The position numbers were made by a program, and so were the translations under genes. 64,000 nt of DNA, taken from assembly GCA_964019425.1 (NCBI GenBank), contig OZ025803.1, positions 795,001 through 859,000 on the forward strand. Direction: 5' to 3'. Shown here one piece after another: positions 1-8,624 of this stretch. The first letter of the stretch is position 1, and the number at the start of each line of letters is the position of its first letter. The notes beneath the pieces were generated by a model, which worked only from the letters and a program-made list of their open reading frames with translations, did no database searches and was not told the origin of the DNA. This DNA comes from Flectonema sp. DT1601 (lineage: Eukaryota > Euglenozoa > Diplonemea > Diplonemida > Diplonemidae).

Positions 1-2744
1 AATACCAAAAAACATAAAAAAACAACCAAAGCAACATTAGCCACCCCTGGAAGTGCCAACAAGAGGGCTCGGACAACTATTTTCAATCCAATGTTTCGAT
101 TTACCACTCGTAATGGTCGCAAAGCACGTAAGGCTCTAAAAACCCGAACGACCGCAAAATCAGCAAAAACTAACGCTAAGATACTGACAACAACAACACT
201 GGCATCGAGAACTGACCACCCATCTTTGAGATACGCACGATTACCTCGAATTAATCCAAAAGCAATTATCTTTAACAACATTTCACATATAAACAATCCA
301 GTGAATACGATATCTAAGACTTGGATTGGTCGATTAAGAGAGTTTGTACTGTCTTCAAGTATCAACACAAGAGACGATGCTGTTATTAATACGAGAACAG
401 CTTTTTCAAAGTGAGGATGAGTAACCAGATAAGTGATGTATATTCTACATAAGTTATTCGGACTAAAAAGTAGAAGTGAATAACCTCCGTTTGTTTCTGG
501 TAGATTTCTTTGAGCTGACGAGGCTATGCAAAGACTGACAGCAGCAGTACCAAGCTGAGAAGAAGCACTCTCAATAAAACCATCCCATGCTTCCTGAGGA
601 GGACTTACTGATGTACCACCAAGATGAACAATATCTTTGAGACCCGTTGAGTATCTCGCTTTAGTGTCTTTCTCTGATTGGTACCATTCAGTACACGTGA
701 TAAAAGGTCCACCTTCTTCAGATCCGTCGTCTATTTCAAATCCCATATTACCAAAAGAATTAATTAAGATAGCCAAGAACAGGTTCAATATTATGAAATC
801 TCCCAACAAAACCAACGATACGAAATACAAACACGCGGCAGGATGCGTCGCTCTCATTGCATTCCACATCGGAATCATCCACGAGTCTCTTGTTAGAATC
901 TGAAAGACTGTTAGTAAAGACCAATAGAAAGAATCGAATGTTGCCCGAGGTGGTGGTTCATTTTCAAAATTAAATTTACCACCGAATAATTGCATTCCAA
1001 CTAAAGCTGCGACAAACAGATAAAGCAATATAATAGTATTGAGATAACCGGTGTCTGCGATGGCTTTAAGGATTACTTGTACCAAAGATCGGAGAGACGG
1101 AAAGTTTTTCATAACTTTGAAGACACGTAGTAGTCGCAACGCTCTAAAGACTGAAACGTTACTATCAGTCGACAGCACTAATTCGACGCAACTGACAATT
1201 ACAACACATCCATCAAGGATATTAAAATTATCAGATGCATACTGCCTAAACCCCATTGCAAACAGCTTCACCATCATCTCTGCCGTAAACACTGCCGTCA
1301 ATAATATATTCGCAATTGCTAAACAGTCAGTCAAATCATCAGGTTGTCCCTCATGCTCGATTGATAACAGGATGGTATTCGCGAATATAAAAAATAAAAT
1401 AACCCATTGAAATATTGGATTAGCAGTAACCATATAAAACAACATCCGAAGCCTATCCATGTTCCCCTCCGAAGGAGTGCTGGTTATTGCTTCGTTTTGA
1501 GAGTTGTTAGTCATGTTGCTTGTAAGCATCCGGGTAATTGCATTTTCCAATTCTGTTTCTGATTGCAGTTCTTTAGCGAAATGAAACTTCTCACTTATGA
1601 CAGCCAATGCTAGATTTAGTATAAAAAATGATCCTAATATGACCACTGGTAAGAAGTAGACAGTCGCAACTAAGGCTCCCATTAGGTCCTGCACTCTATA
1701 GAACTGAACTACCCAACCTTCGAGTGTAACACACTGAAATATTAATAAAAACGCAAACAGAATATTATCAAAAGATGAATACCCATGATCAGGATTTTTA
1801 TAAGCCCTACAAGATAAATTGCTTGGACAAGATCTGCCAAATAACTGACCATGTGTCTGAGATCTATCTCTACAGAATTGCTCTTCTAAACCAGTTGGAA
1901 TGTTTCCGAATTCATCGACGCATCGTCTTCGGTATAGACCGCTGAATAGTTGAACACCGAGTATCCCGAATACAAAAAAGAAGAATAATATCAGCATCAA
2001 CACATGTAATAATCCTTTCACACTTAGGAATAGAGCGCTTACGATACTTCGAAGACCTGGAATTCCGTTTATAGATCGAAGAGGGCGGAGGACTCTAACG
2101 ACGCGAATGCCGGAAAAATTCTGAACACCAGGTAGGAACCCTAACCAGGTGAGGAGTACGAGCATAAAGTCTAATTTATTCCAATCAGATCTCAGATACG
2201 ATCCCTCATGTAGAGCGAATCCACGAGCAACAACCTTCAGTACTAATTCTACAGTAAACGCCGATGTGAAAGCAAGTTCAGCTATAGTAACCCAGGGCTC
2301 TTCTTCACTGCGTGTCGGATCATCAATTGCAAGAACAATACAATTTGATAATATCAATATTAGGATAAAACTCTCAAAGTATTTTGATGATGTGAATCGG
2401 TACAACCACATTCTTATTGGATTACAACCACTAATACACCAGACAGCTCTGTGTTGTAATGCTACTGGAAGGCACTTTTTATTTCCTTCACCTTCCGCTC
2501 CCCCTTCAGGTACCCAAACCTTTTCATGGTCCTGGTTGGTTCGGGTAGTTGAAAAGCTGCTCGAATCCCTTGAGTCTTTAATTATTTGTTCTTTGTTTTT
2601 TCTTATAACTGTTAGCCTTCTCTCAAGAGCTTCATTTAACGAGTCAGTGCTTTTGTATTTCACTGCGTTGGAGTTTGAACCTTCCCGATCCGGACGCGGG
2701 CTGCTAGTTCTCGGGCCGAACAGCTCCGGCTGCTCGGCTGACAT
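1..2744 (-). CDS. Four-domain voltage-gated cation channel alpha subunit (partial, N-terminal 914 residues)
   Basis: Minus-strand frame open from ATG at 2744 to the window edge; an in-frame TAG directly precedes the ATG, which fixes the start. Domain I runs from about residue 110 to 400, with a voltage sensor S4 (IRVVRVLRPLRSI) and a pore loop containing TLEGW near residue 340. Domain II has S4 (FRALRLLRVFKVMKNF) and a pore loop TRDSW near residue 619. Domain III S1-S4 starts near residue 780 and is cut at its S4 (VFRALRALRPLRVV). S4 arginines every third residue and two P-loops are the Cav/Nav family signature; a full protein would be about 1,700-2,200 residues. The acidic filter residues seen (E in I, D in II) favour calcium or mixed cation permeation, but domains III and IV are needed to decide. 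It acts in the plasma or ciliary membrane. No intron is seen in this part. Confidence 0.93.
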   Translation of the reverse strand, partial: MSAEQPELFGPRTSSPRPDREGSNSNAVKYKSTDSLNEALERRLTVIRKNKEQIIKDSRDSSSFSTTRTNQDHEKVWVPEGGAEGEGNKKCLPVALQHRAVWCISGCNPIRMWLYRFTSSKYFESFILILILSNCIVLAIDDPTRSEEEPWVTIAELAFTSAFTVELVLKVVARGFALHEGSYLRSDWNKLDFMLVLLTWLGFLPGVQNFSGIRVVRVLRPLRSINGIPGLRSIVSALFLSVKGLLHVLMLILFFFFVFGILGVQLFSGLYRRRCVDEFGNIPTGLEEQFCRDRSQTHGQLFGRSCPSNLSCRAYKNPDHGYSSFDNILFAFLLIFQCVTLEGWVVQFYRVQDLMGALVATVYFLPVVILGSFFILNLALAVISEKFHFAKELQSETELENAITRMLTSNMTNNSQNEAITSTPSEGNMDRLRMLFYMVTANPIFQWVILFFIFANTILLSIEHEGQPDDLTDCLAIANILLTAVFTAEMMVKLFAMGFRQYASDNFNILDGCVVIVSCVELVLSTDSNVSVFRALRLLRVFKVMKNFPSLRSLVQVILKAIADTGYLNTIILLYLFVAALVGMQLFGGKFNFENEPPPRATFDSFYWSLLTVFQILTRDSWMIPMWNAMRATHPAACLYFVSLVLLGDFIILNLFLAILINSFGNMGFEIDDGSEEGGPFITCTEWYQSEKDTKARYSTGLKDIVHLGGTSVSPPQEAWDGFIESASSQLGTAAVSLCIASSAQRNLPETNGGYSLLLFSPNNLCRIYITYLVTHPHFEKAVLVLITASSLVLILEDSTNSLNRPIQVLDIVFTGLFICEMLLKIIAFGLIRGNRAYLKDGWSVLDASVVVVSILALVFADFAVVRVFRALRALRPLRVVNRNIGLKIVVRALLLALPGVANVALVVFLCFLV

Positions 2745-3105
2745 CTATGCAAACCGTCTGCGATTCTTATTATGTTATCATTTTAGTTGTGATAGTCAGA
2801 GCTGAGGAAGTGAACAATGCAGATACTAAACAAAGACAGAAAACACTTTAGTTATCATTCTAATTGCGATGGGAAACCTGAAAATAAAAAAAAAATAAAA
2901 TAAAATAACAATTTAAACCCATCTAATAAAATCACTCAGTCAGAAGTCTTCATTTTGGTAACAGTCGTTGTTTGTCTAAAAGTATCACAGTGGTGTTAGG
3001 CAGATTGTCTTCTATGATTGCTTATGGAATCAAAACACTCAGAAAAAGATACAATACATGATTAACTCCAATAGCTTTATCTAGTTGAGATTAATGTGTT
3101 CTTTA
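2745..3105. other. Intergenic, no gene seen
   Basis: AT-rich spacer between the channel start and the 339-residue acidic protein. It would hold the channel 5' leader and the 3' UTR of the upstream gene. I see no RNA gene or repeat beyond short A runs near 2885. Confidence 0.5.
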
Positions 3106-4125
3106 TCAGTAAGGTAACCATCCGTTAGAAGGATATCCAAAAGATATCTTATCCGATATCACATCTAAATCATGTTGACGTCGTTTGACTGTTGGTGAAG
3201 TCAGAGAATCGTCCTCCTCCTCAGAATCAGGTAAAGTTGATATTTCAGTTAGTTTTGATGGGTCTTTAAACTCTTCTACATCACAATCATAATATGGTAA
3301 AGAGATGTCATCATGTCGGAAATCAGAAGGTCCTGTTTCTGTTGGTTGATAATTTGCATCAGGACCATAATAATCCTGAGCAGCGCTATCACAGTAGTTG
3401 CCTTGATGGGGTTGACAAGGTTGGTAGGGTCGTTCAATGTCGTCTTCGTCATCGTGTTCGTAATAAGAATCAGTACCATCTATGTAAAGAGTTCCTATTA
3501 TCGTTGGGTAGTCAGCTGTCTCATTAAACCAAACAGTTCTACTGTTGTTTAGGTCATCCCTGTTACGATTGATAACTCGACGGGCATCATGAGGTAGTTC
3601 TTTGATGTTGGATATAATCTTTATCATCTGCCGAGTGATAAGTCTATCATACGCAACAATATCATCATCGGTATGAAGTTGTTTGCGAAGATTGATAACG
3701 TCCCAATCAAATATTGTGATCTTTCCAATCTCTATATCAGCACTCAAGAATCCATTTATAGATTTCAGAACACCGTCACGCCATCCACACTTAGTTCTGA
3801 ATGATACTTTCTCTCCTCGTGTGTATGGGTTTGGAAGGATTTTTTTTAAATATCTTTCCTTCTTCACATTATTAAAAAATGGAAGCAGCTGTCTCAGCGT
3901 GTCTTCCGTTCGTTGGGTTGCTAATGCGCTTGGTCTGGCTGTCCAGTTGTACTCAACCCATTCTTGAGGTTCTTCATCATTTTCAATGTCTTCGATCACA
4001 TCATCTTCATACATAATCATATGACTGGAGGTTATGAACATTGTCGCAAGCTCATCGTCATTTAACTCAAGTTTATCGCTCTCCTCGGTTGCTGTTGCTG
4101 ACATTTTTTTTTCGTACAAATTCAC
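3106..4125 (-). CDS. Hypothetical acidic protein, 339 residues
   Basis: Single open frame ending in TGA. I do not recognise the family. The N-terminal 60 residues are strongly acidic (EEEDD-like runs). Residues about 100-150 look like a small beta-rich module (YTRGEKVSFRTKCGWRDGV...), perhaps Tudor/SH3-like, but this is weak. The C-terminal third is acidic, rich in D, Y, Q and P, and probably disordered. There is no signal peptide or membrane segment. The first ATG (4125) gives MNLYEKKMSATA; the second ATG, seven codons later, is an equally good start. It is co-oriented with its neighbours and about 360 bp from the channel gene. Codon use resembles neighbouring genes and the frame is long, so coding status is likely even though the function is unknown. 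Confidence 0.75.
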   Translation of the reverse strand: MNLYEKKMSATATEESDKLELNDDELATMFITSSHMIMYEDDVIEDIENDEEPQEWVEYNWTARPSALATQRTEDTLRQLLPFFNNVKKERYLKKILPNPYTRGEKVSFRTKCGWRDGVLKSINGFLSADIEIGKITIFDWDVINLRKQLHTDDDIVAYDRLITRQMIKIISNIKELPHDARRVINRNRDDLNNSRTVWFNETADYPTIIGTLYIDGTDSYYEHDDEDDIERPYQPCQPHQGNYCDSAAQDYYGPDANYQPTETGPSDFRHDDISLPYYDCDVEEFKDPSKLTEISTLPDSEEEDDSLTSPTVKRRQHDLDVISDKISFGYPSNGWLPY

Positions 4126-4277
4126 ATAATGAATATTATCAATCTGAATGAATAGAAATATTAATTTAAATTTAACAACTAATATCTAAAACGCCAATTT
4201 GTAAAAAATGGAAATTTTTTCTGGATAAGGTAAAGCAACTAGTTTAGTTTAGTTATCAAAATACAAACTGATGACTA

Positions 4278-4405
4278 CGAGGGGTCTGGGTAGCCCGCAT
4301 CAGTAAGGACCCAATCGCGAAGATTGTAGTTTCATAGTATACAACTTATTATCCTCCGCTCCGTAGGATAATTAAATCTCGTTTGATGACAAACGACACC
4401 CCTCG
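4278..4405. ncRNA. Candidate structured RNA (unassigned)
   Basis: An 8-bp inverted repeat (CGAGGGGT at 4278-4285, ACCCCTCG at 4398-4405) encloses three perfect hairpins: 5-bp stem CAATC/GATTG at 4312-4326, 7-bp stem TTATCCT/AGGATAA at 4349-4371 (9-nt loop), and 7-bp stem TCGTTTG/CAAACGA at 4379-4396 (4-nt loop). Together this looks like a multibranched fold of about 130 nt. No known family (tRNA, snRNA, C/D snoRNA, hammerhead) fits the motifs I can see. The strand cannot be told and function is not claimed. Confidence 0.3.
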
Positions 4406-4454
4406 AGACTAAATCGTGTAAATGACATAAAAAGGTTTCTCTTTATATACGACT

Positions 4455-4502
4455 AATTAATTTATAAAATATCAGAATAATTAATTTATAAAATATCAGA
4501 AT
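4455..4502. repeat. Perfect 24-bp tandem duplication
   Basis: Two adjacent identical 24-bp AT-rich units in the 3' flank of the first cyclase-like gene; the other two copies of this flank have a single unit. It is a useful marker distinguishing this repeat copy. Confidence 0.9.
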
Positions 4503-4539
4503 AATATAAAAGGAGGTTGACAACCAAAGCTAGTGCAAT

Positions 4540-6294
4540 CTAATAATTAACAACAATGGGATCAGGAGGACCATTCTCAATTAGTACCTTCAGTCTCATA
4601 ACGTGAACATCATTGACATTGTCAAAAACACTCAACTGTGGGGAACCACTTTGATGAGATTTCTTCGTCAACAGATCTGTTGCTATCCTGTTGAAGGCAT
4701 CCCACTTGCCAACACCACTCTGTTCCAACTGATACATCCATTCTGCCTCTTCAATATTGGCAGCTTTTGGAACTATTTCATAAAGTAAGTGAGTACTGTC
4801 ATTGAAGAGAACAGTCTGAAGATGAACACGAACCTCTGCAGTGTGTTTGACTAGTCGGTAGATCCCTTCCTCAGCCAGTATTGAGGTGCCTGTCAGGTTA
4901 CTAACCCTCTCAATGACTCCAACGAACACAGAGAGCTTTCCAATAACGCTGTATCGCATCAACGTAGTGCTACCGAGATCTCCACAATACAATTTCCCAG
5001 ACCCCAAACCAAAGTTTACTGACAGCTCGTTACTAGATGCTTCCTGGTATGGACCAACAATCGCACTGGTTGCCTGAACCATCGCACTGGCAGCGTCAAC
5101 ACACGACGGTGCATGAGTTCTGTTTCGCCCAAAATTCGCAAAAATTCGATCTCCCAGAAACAAGTCAATTGTTCCTCTGTGCTCTCTTATGATGTCAGAC
5201 GAAGTTGAGACCAGAACTGAGATGAGAGATTCGAATGATTTGTGTGAAGACTCCAAGACTTGGAATGAATTGCGAATGTTGCCAACCAGAAGCGATGCAC
5301 AAAATGGTTCAAAATAGCGACGAATAGAAAGCTGAGCATCAACGGTAGCATCATGACTGGAACCGTTCTTACTACTGTTCTTACTGCCGCTTTTACTCTT
5401 ACTGTCGAATTCTGATAGACTAGTATCTGTTTTCTCATCACAAGAGTTCTCCGGGAAGCACGACTGCGGCAAGTACGGTCGGTATGAACGAAGGTTGCAT
5501 AATATTTGTTCAAACGCAACTTTCAAGTCACTCGGAATGGTTGCCCCCTCCAGCAGCCGTTCAGCCTCATCCAAATCAAAGCGTGAGAGGGATTCAGCGA
5601 TGAGATTAGCTGTTTCTATGGAAGACAGAATTCTAGTCTTTTCCTTGAGAACAGAGAGAGCAAATCCACGAGTGCAATAGAAGTCGACAAGAAAGACACA
5701 CAGCTGTGACGATATTGTACCAAGTGTGGCCCACAAGCCAATAGAACAAGGAAGGTTTTCACAGTCACAGTGCTCGCGACGATAGACCTGAGCGTTGCCC
5801 CCCCACTCAATATCAAACATGCCAAAGCGAAAATGACCTTCAACAGATAATGCGACCAACCAAGTACAACAAGTACCCACTACCATGTACACAATATCAG
5901 GTGGTGACTCACATACGATTAAGACATCGACTAAGAGTACAAACAGAGGCCACGCAGGAGTTTCCTGCATCATTGAAGTATCCATTTCGGCAAGAATCAA
6001 AGACAAACAATACACAACGCTATTCCAGAATAAAAAACGATCAGTCACTTGCCAACGTAGCCCAATCAGAAGAAATGCCAAAACAACAGTCTGAATAATA
6101 TATATTCCAATAGAAAATGCTATAAATAGCCGGGTTAAAAGTATTGATGAATACAATAAATTACACGTTACAATAGATACCAGAAAACCGGAAACTAATG
6201 AGATTTGTTTTCTTTTAACCTGCAAAGGGCTGTCTGTCTCCTTAATCGCCCTGCTAAGGCAGCAGGAGAAACATTTATTCAGCAGCTCTGCCAT
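4540..6294 (-). CDS. Membrane class III nucleotidyl-cyclase-like protein, copy 1 (584 residues)
   Basis: N-terminal 215 residues carry about six hydrophobic segments, starting after a Cys-rich cytosolic start (KCFSCCLSRA). A helical linker with ETANLIAESLSRF and YRPYLPQSCF follows at about 215-285, then a Ser-rich spacer. A class III cyclase fold spans about 325-520. The second metal Asp (FLGDRIFANFG) and the GLGSGKLYCGDLGS strand are kept. The first metal Asp of the usual F-x-D-I is Asn (VGNIRNSF). In the VIGD-x-VN-LA-R block the sequence reads VIGKLSVFVGVIERV, so the base-reading Asp, transition-state Asn and Arg are all replaced. I infer a pseudo-cyclase or a subunit needing a partner. Stop is TAG. 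It is the first of four tandem paralogues; its 5' flank is shared with copy 2. Confidence 0.88.
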   Translation of the reverse strand: MAELLNKCFSCCLSRAIKETDSPLQVKRKQISLVSGFLVSIVTCNLLYSSILLTRLFIAFSIGIYIIQTVVLAFLLIGLRWQVTDRFLFWNSVVYCLSLILAEMDTSMMQETPAWPLFVLLVDVLIVCESPPDIVYMVVGTCCTWLVALSVEGHFRFGMFDIEWGGNAQVYRREHCDCENLPCSIGLWATLGTISSQLCVFLVDFYCTRGFALSVLKEKTRILSSIETANLIAESLSRFDLDEAERLLEGATIPSDLKVAFEQILCNLRSYRPYLPQSCFPENSCDEKTDTSLSEFDSKSKSGSKNSSKNGSSHDATVDAQLSIRRYFEPFCASLLVGNIRNSFQVLESSHKSFESLISVLVSTSSDIIREHRGTIDLFLGDRIFANFGRNRTHAPSCVDAASAMVQATSAIVGPYQEASSNELSVNFGLGSGKLYCGDLGSTTLMRYSVIGKLSVFVGVIERVSNLTGTSILAEEGIYRLVKHTAEVRVHLQTVLFNDSTHLLYEIVPKAANIEEAEWMYQLEQSGVGKWDAFNRIATDLLTKKSHQSGSPQLSVFDNVNDVHVMRLKVLIENGPPDPIVVNY

Positions 6295-6580
6295 TTATAA
6301 CCAGCAAGCTATCACTACAGTTAACACAACATTTACTTTGCTGAGTGAATGAATTAAATAATAAAATGAGGTTTCGTTCGTTTGTGTCACGAATTGGTTG
6401 GCAGACCCAACGAGCCGTACAAATGGAAATTTCACGACTGTTGATTACAACGGGGAAAAGAAAAGACAAACAACCGAATCGTGTAAATGACATAAAAAGG
6501 TTTCTCTTTATATACGACTAATTAATTTATAAAATATCAGAATAATATAAAAGGAGGTTGACAACCAAAGCTAGTGCAAT
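6295..6580. other. Spacer shared with 8339-8624
   Basis: 5' flank of copy 1 and 3' flank of copy 2. It is almost identical to 8339-8624, so it duplicated with the gene. A 72-codon open frame crossing the gene start is present in both copies but overlaps the real start and is not supported as a gene. Any promoter or splice-acceptor signal for copies 1 and 2 must lie here. Confidence 0.75.
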
Positions 6581-8338
6581 CTAATAATTAACAACAATGG
6601 GATCAGGAGGACCATTCTCAATTAGTACCTTCAGTCTCATAACGTGAACATCATTGACATTGTCAAAAACACTCAACTGTGGGGAACCACTTTGATGAGA
6701 TTTCTTCGTCAACAGATCTGTTGCTATCCTGTTGAAGGCATCCCACTTGCCAGCCCCAGCCTGCTCCAACTGATACATCCATTCTGCCTCTTCAATATTG
6801 GCAGCTTTTGGAACTATTTCATAAAGTAAGTGAGTACTGCCATTGAAGAGAACAGTCTGAAGATGAACACGAACCTCTGCAGTGTGTTTGACTAGTCGGT
6901 AGATCCCTTCCTCAGCCAGTATTGAGGTGCCTGTCAGGTTACTAACCCTCTCAATGACTCCAACGAACACAGAGAGCTTTCCAATAACGCTGTATCGCAT
7001 CAACGTAGTGCTACCGAGATCTCCACAATACAATTTCCCAGACCCCAAACCAAAGTTTACTGACAGCTCGTTACTAGATGCTTCCTGGTATGGACCAACA
7101 ATCGCACTGGTTGCCTGAACCATCGCACTGGCAGCGTCAACACACGACGGTGCATGAGTTCTGTTTCGCCCAAAATTCGCAAAAATTCGATCTCCCAGAA
7201 ACAAGTCAATTGTTCCTCTGTGCTCTCTTATGATGTCAGACGAAGTTGAGACCAGAACTGAGATGAGAGATTCGAATGATTTGTGTGAAGACTCCAAGAC
7301 TTGGAATGAATTGCGAATGTTGCCAACCAGAAGCGATGCACAAAATGGTTCAAAATAGCGACGAATAGAAAGCTGAGCATCAACGGTAGCATTGTAACTG
7401 GAACCGTTCTTACTACCGAGGCTTTGTGAGTGTGCTCCTAATGGACTTTGTTCAGAATCAAAAGAATCGTCTTCCTCATCACAACAAGAGTTCTCCGGGA
7501 AGCACGACTGCGGCAAGTACGGTCGGTATGAACGAAGGTTGCATAATATTTGTTCAAACGCAACTTTCAAGTCACTCGGAATGGTTGCCCCCTCCAGCAG
7601 ACGCGCAGCCTCATCCAAATCAAAGCGAGAGAGGGATTCAGCGATGAGATTAGCTGTTTCTATGGAAGACAGAATTCTAGTCTTTTCCTTGAGAACAGAG
7701 AAAGCAAATCCACGAGTGCAATAGAAGTCGACAAGAAAGACACACAGCTGTGACGATATTGTGCCAAGTGTGGACCACAAGTCAATAGAACAAGGAAGTT
7801 TTTCACAGTCACAGTGCTCGCGACGATAGGCCTGAGCGCTGTTCCCCCACTCAATATCAAACATGCCAAAGCGAAAATGACCTTCAACAGATAATGCGAC
7901 CAACCAAGTACAACAAGTACCCACTACCATGTACACAATATCAGGTGGTGACTCACATACGATTAAGACATCGACTAAGAGTACAAACAGAGGCCACGCA
8001 GGAGTTTCCTGCATCATTGAAGTATCCATTTCGGCAAGAATCAAAGACAAACAATATAGTACGCTAGTCCAGAATAAAAAACGATCAGTCACTTGCCAAC
8101 GTGGCCCAACCAGAAGAAATATCAAACTAGCCGTCTGAATAATATAAACTATCATTGATAAAATTAAAAATGGTCGGTTTAAAAGTATTGATGAATACAA
8201 TACATTACCCGTCACAATACATCCCAGAATACTAGAAACTAATGTGATTTGTTTTCTTTTAACCTGCAAAGGGCTGTCTGTCTCCTTAATCGCCCTGCTA
8301 AGGCAGCAGGAGAAACATTTATTCAGCAGCTCTGCCAT
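6581..8338 (-). CDS. Membrane class III nucleotidyl-cyclase-like protein, copy 2 (585 residues)
   Basis: Nearly identical to copy 1 through most of the protein. Differences cluster in the first two or three membrane segments (for example SSILGCIVTGNVLYSS) and in the Ser/Asp-rich linker after YRPYLPQSCFPENS, where copy 2 has CCDEEDDSFDSEQSPLG. The cyclase fold carries the same replacements at the first metal Asp (GNIRNS), base-reading Asp (VIGK) and Asn/Arg positions, so it is predicted not to turn over nucleotide by the usual mechanism. The second metal Asp is kept. The linker resembles copy 3 rather than copy 1 while the membrane half resembles copy 1, a patchwork expected from gene conversion. 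It has the same start and TAG stop as copy 1. Confidence 0.88.
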   Translation of the reverse strand: MAELLNKCFSCCLSRAIKETDSPLQVKRKQITLVSSILGCIVTGNVLYSSILLNRPFLILSMIVYIIQTASLIFLLVGPRWQVTDRFLFWTSVLYCLSLILAEMDTSMMQETPAWPLFVLLVDVLIVCESPPDIVYMVVGTCCTWLVALSVEGHFRFGMFDIEWGNSAQAYRREHCDCEKLPCSIDLWSTLGTISSQLCVFLVDFYCTRGFAFSVLKEKTRILSSIETANLIAESLSRFDLDEAARLLEGATIPSDLKVAFEQILCNLRSYRPYLPQSCFPENSCCDEEDDSFDSEQSPLGAHSQSLGSKNGSSYNATVDAQLSIRRYFEPFCASLLVGNIRNSFQVLESSHKSFESLISVLVSTSSDIIREHRGTIDLFLGDRIFANFGRNRTHAPSCVDAASAMVQATSAIVGPYQEASSNELSVNFGLGSGKLYCGDLGSTTLMRYSVIGKLSVFVGVIERVSNLTGTSILAEEGIYRLVKHTAEVRVHLQTVLFNGSTHLLYEIVPKAANIEEAEWMYQLEQAGAGKWDAFNRIATDLLTKKSHQSGSPQLSVFDNVNDVHVMRLKVLIENGPPDPIVVNY

Positions 8339-8624
8339 TTATAACCAGCAAGCTATCACTACAGTTAACACAACATTTACTTTGCTGAGTGAATGAATTA
8401 AATAATAAAATGAGGTTTCGTTCGTTTGTGTCACGAATTGGTTGGCAGACCCAACGAGCCGTACAAATGGAAATTTCACGACTGTTGATTACAACGGGGA
8501 AAAGAAAAGACAAACAACCGAATCGTGTAAATGACATAAAAAGGTTTCTCTTTATATACGACTAATTAATTTATAAAATATCAGAATAATATAAAAGGAG
8601 GTTGACAACCAAAGCTAGTGCAAT
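8339..8624. other. Spacer shared with 6295-6580
   Basis: Second copy of the inter-gene spacer; it is the 5' flank of copy 2 and 3' flank of copy 3. Near-identical to 6295-6580. No separate gene seen. Confidence 0.75.

Larger units (their letters stand above)
4126..4539. other. Intergenic spacer with structured segment and 24-bp duplication
   Basis: Spacer between the first cyclase-like gene and the acidic protein. It holds a hairpin-rich segment (4278-4405, listed separately), the beginning of the 2 kb tandem repeat unit at about 4412, and a perfect 24-bp direct duplication (4455-4478 and 4479-4502). The duplication is absent from the two other copies of this 3' flank at 6477 and 8521. Confidence 0.7.

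Noticed and set aside
91-2805. Several plus-strand open frames across the first 2.8 kb
   Set aside because: The minus strand is one uninterrupted channel frame with clear S4 and pore motifs; the plus-strand frames are its shadows.
4268-4395. C/D snoRNA or hammerhead ribozyme suggested by CTGATGA near 4268
   Set aside because: No D box at a suitable distance, and the GAAA and stem order needed for a hammerhead are absent.
6275-6493. 72-codon minus-strand frame, repeated at 8319-8537
   Set aside because: It is conserved only because the spacer is duplicated, overlaps the real gene start in another frame and has no motif.
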